Positions 57,681 through 64,000 of a stretch of DNA of 64,000 bases are shown in pieces (positions within the stretch are counted from its first letter, which is position 1; the number at the start of each line of letters is the position of its first letter). This DNA is from Crossaster papposus. Its lineage: Eukaryota; Echinodermata; Asteroidea; Velatida; Solasteridae. The notes below the pieces were generated by a model, which saw nothing but the letters and a program-made list of their open reading frames with translations, was not told the DNA's origin and did not search any database. A program made the position numbers and the translations under genes. Where the stretch lies: assembly GCA_037893245.1 (NCBI GenBank), contig JBAIAA010000022.1:1-64000 (forward strand), written 5' to 3'.

Positions 57681-60600
57681 TTAAGAGGCAGAAGTTAAAA
57701 GACTTGTCTTCAGAAGTGATTTAAAATGTGATAGAGATGGCGCCGAACGAATTTCAGTACTCAAGGTATTCCATATTCTGGTGCAATTAATGATTGGACT
57801 GTGTTTGTAGCACTCCGTTTTATACTTTGGGATAACCAAATTATTAGCTGTAGCTCCTCTTGTATTGTAATGGTGTGCATCTGAAAGTTGCGTTACGTTA
57901 TTTGTTAAATACGACGGCGCAAGCCCATGAGTACATTTAAACATAAAAACTGCTCTTAGGTAAAAAAATCGTTCATGTAATGGCAACCATCCTAATTCTT
58001 TAAAAAGTTCACTCGATGGAGTGTCCAAACCCTTAGACAAGATTAAACGTGCTGCATACTTCTGTAACTTAATTAATTTATCATTGTGCATCTGATACCT
58101 ATCCGACCAAATTTGTGAGCAGTAGTCGAAGTGTGGTAAAACAAAAGCGTTATACATTGTTTTTAGTACATGAAATGGAACACATGGTTTTGCGCGTCTC
58201 AAGATTGCAAGTTTTGTCTGTACCGTCTTGACAACACGATTAACATGGTCAGTCCATTTTAACTCTTCATCAATTATTACTCCAAGGCATTTGGTACTGT
58301 TGACCCGTTTAATTAAACACTGGTTAACTGTCACTGTAATTTCACTCGAGTACTTCAATTTTGCCTTTGTGCCTATGATCATTACACTCGTTTTGTCAAA
58401 ATTTAGCACGAGTCTATTATTCTCTAACCATCTGCTTATTTGGTCTATCGCAACGGATAATTTGTTTGCAACTTCATTCGCCGTCTTGCCGCTGACAGTA
58501 ACAGTAGTGTCATCGGCAAACATGTCTACCATACCATCAGTAACTACAGGTGGCATGGAATTTACATATATAGAGAATAATAGCGGACCTAGAATTGAGC
58601 CTTGTGGCACTCCGCTAACAACCTTTAATCGATTAGAAAAAACTTTTTTAAAACAGACCCTTTGAGTCCGATTTGACAAGTAGCTTGAGAACCAGTTCAG
58701 TGTACGATTTGAACAGTCAAGTGCTTTCAATTTAATGAGAAGAATATTATGGTCAATTGTATCAAATGCCTTCCTTAGGTCAATAAAAGCCACTCCATTA
58801 AGTTGACCGTTTTCAATATTCCTGCTCCATTGATTGACAAGTTTGGCTAAAATGGTTGATGTGGAGTGCAAAGGTCGAAAGCCGGATTGATTAGCATGCA
58901 TAAGTTCATTGTCGTTAATGTATGCATATAGCTGATCATAGACAGATTTTTCCAAAATTTTACTGATAACTGGAAGGATAGAGATTGGTCGATAATTGCC
59001 TACGTCAGACTTTTCCCCAGCTTTGTATACCGGTATGACCTTTGCACTTTTCATAATTTGAGGTACCAGGCCGCATTGAAGCGACCGGTTAACCAGTTTA
59101 GTTAATGACTCGAGAACAGCAGGCAGGGCAATTTTTAGCAGGTGACAACTGACATCGTCGTCCCCAGTAGCCTTATTTACACTCATTTTATTTATAATCT
59201 CAACAATATAATTTTCTGAGACAAATTGAATATCAAAGCCATTTTGAATGCTATCATTATTGTTTGATGTACTGATATTGTTTTGCTCTGGTAGCTTCTC
59301 GGTCACTTTCTTTGCGCAGGTAATAAAATATTTATTAAAAACATTAGCAATATCGTTTGGCTTGTCACATTGTTTACCTTCGTGGTGAACTATGTTTGGC
59401 AAAGTAGGTTTTTTCTTTGATATTACCTCATTAATACAGTTCCATATTTTCTTGCCGTTTCCTCTGTTATCAGAAATAATACCACGATAATAATCAGACT
59501 TCTCTTTTTGTATTGAGTGAGTGACTCTGTTTCTCAGTGAGCGATATGCACTCCATAATTCCGTATTATTTGATTTAACAGCAGCTTTGTGTATTTTATC
59601 TCGCTCTTTCATTAAATCCACAATATCACGTGGTATCCATGGACAGGCATTCTTCCGAATTTTCTTTTGCTTAAGAGGAATATGAGAATCGACAACACTC
59701 ATGAGCATGTCAACCCACTTTTGACAAGCCAAATCAATGTCATCAATGGTATCAAGAATGTCCCAATGTTGACAAGATAAATCTTGGATAAAATGATGTG
59801 CGTCAAGTTTATGAAGCGGCCTGTATGATATATAATTATGACCATGTTGGGCCTGATGTCGACGCTTAGTATTCCTGATAGTGTAGATAAGGAAATGATC
59901 ACTGACACCCGTGCAAAACACCCCACTGTCATTATACACATCTGGATTGTTGACAAAGATTAAATCGATTATAGTTTTGCTTCGACTGGTTACCCTGGTT
60001 GGATACTGGATTAACTGTGTAAGCCCGTACATCTCTGTATAAAACTTCAAATTTTCTGTATTGCTGTTTGACACATTATCAGCAAAATTACAATTAAAAT
60101 CACCCAGTAAAATAATTTCCTTATTGTCCATTACTGCTACGGATAAAACGTTGTCAAGTTTTTCAAAGAAAAGACTACTAGAACTAGGTGGTCTATAAAC
60201 AGATCCAACTAATATCGGTGCACATTTGCCATACTTTATTTCGAGCCAAATATTTTCTAGATGCTCGCACTCGATATCAGATCTTCTCATAAAAGTGATC
60301 TGATTAGAAACGTAAACTGCAACGCCACCACCGTGTCTAGTTCTGTCTTTTCTTACAATGGTATATCCATCAATCAATATTTCATCATCTGATATTGTTG
60401 AATCACACAGTGTTTCATTTAAACAAATTACATCAAATGGCTTTAGTTTAAATAAATGTCTAAGTTCATCTATTTTACTAACCGCACTGTGGATATTAAG
60501 ATGGGCAAATTTAATTCCTTTACCTTTAAGTTTATGAATAGATCCGTTGTCTAAGTCACGGCAATTTGTGGTGTGACACGAGTCGGGTGATTGTGTCTGA

Positions 60601-60764
60601 GACCCATTGAGTGGCTCCTGGAATGGTTCGTTCTCTGCTGGTACTTGAACCATTCGGTAGCTTGTGATGGCAGTGGGTGACGTAGTCTTTGGAAGTGAAA
60701 GCGATTGTTCTGTGTTGACTGCGTTGTAGCTGGGGCGATTGGCGTTCTCATCCTTGTTTTCCAC
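57681..60764 (-). CDS. LINE ORF2: apurinic-type endonuclease and reverse transcriptase
   Basis: About 1027 codons are open. The endonuclease domain (about residues 82-300) has AHLNIHS, CLNETLCDS, GGGVAVYVS, VGSVYRPPSSS, LLGDFNCNF and VSDHFLIY. The RT domain (about 590-860) has NYRPISILPVISKILEK, SGFRPLHST, FIDLRKAFDTIDH, VPQGSILGPLLF and FADDTTV active-site motifs. It copies element RNA at nicked target DNA. The frame starts with a non-ATG codon overlapping ORF1; the first in-frame ATG is at about 60653 (MVQVPAENEP). No internal stop, so recently active. Confidence 0.92.
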   Translation of the reverse strand: MENKDENANRPSYNAVNTEQSLSLPKTTSPTAITSYRMVQVPAENEPFQEPLNGSQTQSPDSCHTTNCRDLDNGSIHKLKGKGIKFAHLNIHSAVSKIDELRHLFKLKPFDVICLNETLCDSTISDDEILIDGYTIVRKDRTRHGGGVAVYVSNQITFMRRSDIECEHLENIWLEIKYGKCAPILVGSVYRPPSSSSLFFEKLDNVLSVAVMDNKEIILLGDFNCNFADNVSNSNTENLKFYTEMYGLTQLIQYPTRVTSRSKTIIDLIFVNNPDVYNDSGVFCTGVSDHFLIYTIRNTKRRHQAQHGHNYISYRPLHKLDAHHFIQDLSCQHWDILDTIDDIDLACQKWVDMLMSVVDSHIPLKQKKIRKNACPWIPRDIVDLMKERDKIHKAAVKSNNTELWSAYRSLRNRVTHSIQKEKSDYYRGIISDNRGNGKKIWNCINEVISKKKPTLPNIVHHEGKQCDKPNDIANVFNKYFITCAKKVTEKLPEQNNISTSNNNDSIQNGFDIQFVSENYIVEIINKMSVNKATGDDDVSCHLLKIALPAVLESLTKLVNRSLQCGLVPQIMKSAKVIPVYKAGEKSDVGNYRPISILPVISKILEKSVYDQLYAYINDNELMHANQSGFRPLHSTSTILAKLVNQWSRNIENGQLNGVAFIDLRKAFDTIDHNILLIKLKALDCSNRTLNWFSSYLSNRTQRVCFKKVFSNRLKVVSGVPQGSILGPLLFSIYVNSMPPVVTDGMVDMFADDTTVTVSGKTANEVANKLSVAIDQISRWLENNRLVLNFDKTSVMIIGTKAKLKYSSEITVTVNQCLIKRVNSTKCLGVIIDEELKWTDHVNRVVKTVQTKLAILRRAKPCVPFHVLKTMYNAFVLPHFDYCSQIWSDRYQMHNDKLIKLQKYAARLILSKGLDTPSSELFKELGWLPLHERFFYLRAVFMFKCTHGLAPSYLTNNVTQLSDAHHYNTRGATANNLVIPKYKTECYKHSPIINCTRIWNTLSTEIRSAPSLSHFKSLLKTSLLTSAS

Positions 60765-61117
60765 GCTCGTTCCGGAAAATCCGTGCCTCGGTTAGCACGA
60801 ACAGCTTCCGCATACGTTGTACCAGAGGCAACTCTGGGTACCTTGCGGTAGTCTTGCTTGTCCAAGACTGTTGACTTTCCTGATTCTGAGTACAAGTAAC
60901 GAAGAAAGTTCGTAGCTAATGCGGCCTGGCCAAATCTATTGAGGTGAACACCATCGGGGCATAAGTGACAATAGGTAACGTTAGCATTACATGTATCAAT
61001 GAAGCCCCACCCCCGCTGGTGAGCAGCATCCTTCAAGTATCTGTTGGTCGTCTGTACTTTATCTATTTCTGAGGCAGTCTCACCGTACCGGTGAATGACG
61101 CCAGATAGAGCAATGAG
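60551..61117 (-). pseudogene. LINE ORF1 C-terminal esterase-domain remnant
   Basis: The frame contains LSGVIHRYGE and CPDGVHLNRFGQAALATNFL, the last two blocks of an SGNH esterase domain as seen in ORF1 of CR1/L2 LINEs, followed by a basic tail that overlaps ORF2. The upstream part, with the catalytic Ser block, is missing because the element is truncated. Confidence 0.65.
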
Positions 61118-61333
61118 TATAAATCCTCATTGGAGTATAAATCCTCATCGAATATGTCCCAAAATACTGGTTTAAATCACCATCAGAATAAATTGGGGAG
61201 TCAGTGTGACACAGCATATCTCCCAACGTATTCCTACTCAAAAATATGTACGGATCATCACTGGAAGACATTTTAGCGGAGTTAGCAGAGACACACCCAA
61301 CGCACAAGAATGTAAGGCATCAAATGACTTCGA

Positions 61334-61385
<52 letters not shown>

Positions 61386-61386
61386 G
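61334..61386. repeat. (GTT)n microsatellite
   Basis: About 17 uninterrupted GTT units. Confidence 0.9.
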
Positions 61387-63162
61387 ATTTATGGCGCGTG
61401 CGGCATTTTTATGCCCTTTGCGCCATTAACTAGATTCACGTGACATACAGTACGCAGGTAGGTAGTAACAAAGCCATATGCAGCACGATATGAGACGGAG
61501 AGAACACCCCCTCCTTTGTGGTGGTCTTTGTCCTTGAGTAATGTTGTGGTTTTTTCAGGAATTCTTTTTAGGTTTTTAGGGGGGGGGGGGTGGGTTAGGT
61601 AACAATAGTCTAGAGAGTGTATAGGTATGGGAGACTAAGGGGGAGTCCCTCCGTCTCATATCGTGCTGGGTATAAACAAAGCACGTAGAATATCGACTAG
61701 CAGGATCTGTAGTGATGACTAACTCTGTGGGCTAAAGGAAACTGAAAGAATCGATACTACAAACGAATGATTGTTAGCGAGCCAAGAAAATTGCGTATTA
61801 TAGACAATACAGGTAGTTAGTGGGGCAGGAAATTGGTGATGATCCCCTGGACACAAAGTCGCTGGTGTGGATTTCCACTGGTATCCCTGTAAGACCGGAC
61901 CGTGTCCCTTGCAATTTAAGGGCCCGGGCCCCGCCGGTTTAGATTCGCTGACTTCGATGTCCAACGTACTGGTCATTTTAAACACCCTCATTTTAATACC
62001 CAACTTTTATTCAATTGTTTGGTTATGCAACACGGAGACCAGACAGTACAAAGCTTTCACATACCACTGAACAATACTTTAAAGCATTAGTAAGAATAGA
62101 CACTTGTTGTTCCTTTTAAATATTGACAATGGGTGTAAAAGGGACGTAGTTTAAGTCGGAGAAACGACTCAAAAGGTGGGCATTCTTTGATTCAAATAGG
62201 TCTCGGACGCTCCGCGTCCTCGCCCATTCGAATCAAAGAACGCCCACTTTTTCGTCATTTCTCCTTAACAGAATTGGAAATGCTTAGTTTGGATTTATTA
62301 TTTGATCTTGGAGCTTGTTCGCTTTTTCAAGCGCTCGATCGCCTTCGGGGGTCAGACGGAAATTTTTTTAGAGCATCTTTTTTCTGAACCCAAATAAATC
62401 CGAGGTTTTGGTCTCCGTTTTTCGCCTGTCTCAATTAAATATTGATAAATTCCTAATTGTTTCCAATCCTACAACATTTTCATGACATTTATTCAGGGAT
62501 AGCAGCAAACGCTGTAAAAAGTAAAGATATTTGTTGGGATGATTGCCAATACCGCATCCGTTAACGATTCGAAGTGTTCATTGTAAAGATAGTCAATAGG
62601 GCTTACCCATGTATATGTTAAATGTCCCGGTTTAGGAGTTAAAGAAGGAAATTTTCGAGTTTCTTTTACAGTTTATTTATATGTTCACAGTGATAGAGAA
62701 AAAATGTTCACAGCAATGTCAGGTTATAGTATCTTATTATGATGGTTTGTGGTGAATACGCTTCCAATCAAATCGGAAGTAAAAGTTTATATATTGAAGT
62801 GTACATCCCCACGTTATGCAGATTGTAATGTACAAATAACTGAATCGTTGCTAGTCAAAGAAAATATTTAAGTTTGTAAAAGCGAATTGAGTTGAATAAA
62901 ATGTCAAAACATATGATAATATTCAAACATTGTGTAGGTCATAAACATATAGACAAGCTGAAAGTATAAGAATTGTATTGTATATAGCTATTTTTCAAGT
63001 TGTGAATCCCAGCGTGTGTGACCGTAAACCAGCAAGAATAAAACATGTAAAAATGTAATATGTAAACATATTTTGGTTGTTGCAAGTCTGTTGCAAGTAC
63101 ATGTACATGTATGGTTGGTTATCGTGGCTGAGATGAGATTGGTCAATAGGTATAGGCTGGGT
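61387..63162. other. Intergenic DNA with a hairpin near 62175-62252
   Basis: GGTGGGCATTCTTTGATTC is inverted as GAATCAAAGAACGCCCAC around TCTCGGACGCTCCGCGTCC, giving a strong ~75-bp hairpin. No gene is supported elsewhere. Confidence 0.5.
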
Positions 63163-63308
63163 TCGGGCGGTCTGTTCTTGACTCGCGAAACTGGATTGTG
63201 TAAAACCCCGAATAATAGGTGGTGTGTGATCCTGTTCCGAGTGCAAGATTCTTGGGTCGCGTTTGAGCGCGACAACCGAGTTTTGCGTGTCAAGAACAGA
63301 CCGCCCGA
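63163..63308. mobile_element. 146-bp foldback/MITE with TCGGGCGGTCTGTTCTTGAC ends
   Basis: Perfect 20-bp terminal inverted repeats (TCGGGCGGTCTGTTCTTGAC and its reverse complement) enclose about 100 bp of non-coding DNA. Confidence 0.7.
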
Positions 63309-63776
63309 CGCGACGAACCAGTCTGAGTCACCGTTGGAGTAAATCGGATGTGCAGGGGCCGCATGTGCAGGGTTCACCAAGTTCATGTTGTTTTGTCAGG
63401 TACGTGACTTCATTTCCGGTCTGTATTTCCTCCAAAGCTCTATGAGCCATTTCCATTGAGCTGCTAAGAACAATAAATTGGCTTAGCACAACAATGCCCT
63501 GCTCAGTTAAAAAGTTTAGACTCCATTGTTTTTTTTCCGGGGTGCCTCCCAAATAAACCAGTTAAACATTCTACCTGAGTTTAAACCATTTATAATTGTA
63601 TGCATGTCTTGAGCTAAATCAATTAAGTAAAATAATAATAATAATAAAGACCCCCCCCCCCCCCCTTAAACACATTAAACACATTATGATAACTTTAGTG
63701 TTCAAGCGGCTTTGGCATTAAACCCAGTACATGCGTTAACATCAAAATCAATTTCAAAACATTCGCAGAACAGTAT
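63309..63776. other. Intergenic DNA
   Basis: Includes an AATAATAATAATAA/C-run stretch at about 63630-63666. No gene is seen. Confidence 0.4.
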
Positions 63777-64000
63777 CATACTATAATTCGAGCAACGTTT
63801 GTCTGTCTGTCTGTTTGTTTCGCTACTCCTCCCAAGTCCTTGGTCCGATCTCGCCCAAACTTGGTGGGTGGATGTAAGTTGACCCCAGAATTGCCCTTGA
63901 GGGGTTCATTTTTGGAAAGGTCAAGGTCACTGGGGTCAAAGGTCAAATGTTCGTTTTTCGCTACTCCTCCCAAGTCCTTGGTCCGATCTCGCCCAAACTT
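63777..64000. repeat. 138-bp satellite, second locus (cut by window end)
   Basis: Same leader (ATACTATAATTCGAGCAACG, TCTG repeats) and unit as at 55446. One full unit and a partial are seen. Confidence 0.9.

Larger units (their letters stand above)
57259..61130 (-). mobile_element. CR1/L2-type LINE, 5' truncated
   Basis: On the minus strand: an ORF1 3' portion with an esterase-like end, an ORF2 with endonuclease and RT, then a ~400-bp 3' UTR ending in an ATT microsatellite (57259-57279). The 5' part of ORF1 is missing; near 61110-61150 the sequence becomes a short GAGGATTTATACTC repeat. Confidence 0.85.

Noticed and set aside
60551..60770. Separate gene made from the Arg/Pro-rich end of the LINE ORF1 frame
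   Set aside because: This part only overlaps ORF2 and continues the ORF1 frame; it is not an independent gene.

Overview
The window is animal nuclear DNA, most likely from a marine invertebrate and probably a deuterostome (amphioxus- or hemichordate-like). It has introns, few host genes and many transposons. It also carries a secreted collagen-C1q protein, a Penelope-like element, a Ngaro-type tyrosine-recombinase retrotransposon, a CR1/L2-type LINE, tRNA-derived SINEs and a complete Polinton. The species is an inference from this mix, not something the sequence proves.

Layout. 1-13.9 kb: two complete Penelope-like elements with predicted proteins that I see no difference between, a 5' broken and inverted third copy, their repeated ~1.1-kb tails, one unassigned 208-aa ORF, and a 577-bp tandem duplication that carries a TTAA-type MITE. 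13.9-23 kb: two host loci. One is an intact collagen-C1q gene (+). The other is an exon-split FAD-dependent oxidoreductase (-) that looks broken by frameshifts, with foldback satellites inside its introns. 23-28.6 kb: gene-poor DNA with at least five different MITE or foldback elements.

28,648-44,497: a 15.85-kb Polinton/Maverick (adintovirus-like endogenous DNA virus). It has 142-bp terminal inverted repeats that are identical by eye and a TAAAGAA direct repeat at both borders. It encodes a protein-primed type B DNA polymerase, a retroviral-type integrase, an A32/FtsK-like packaging ATPase, a double-jelly-roll major capsid protein, two tandem penton-like proteins and a set of small membrane and coiled-coil Polinton proteins. 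Only one gene appears interrupted, at an A-run. I see no adenain-type protease. Genes are packed back to back, with AT-rich TATAAAA/TAAATG-like motifs touching start codons and hairpins at gene ends, which suggests a virus-like expression code.

45,024-51,854: a Ngaro retrotransposon (- strand) with split direct repeats and open frames for Gag, RT-RNase H, tyrosine recombinase and an SGNH hydrolase. Its 742-bp repeat holds a striking array of paired mini-hairpins with constant 7-nt loops and changing stems. 51.9-57.2 kb: SINE, MITE and satellite DNA, including four identical 138-bp repeats rich in AGGTCA half-sites. 57.3-61.1 kb: a 5'-truncated LINE with its RT ORF intact and an esterase-domain remnant of ORF1. 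The last 3 kb hold microsatellites, small foldbacks and a second copy of the 138-bp satellite.
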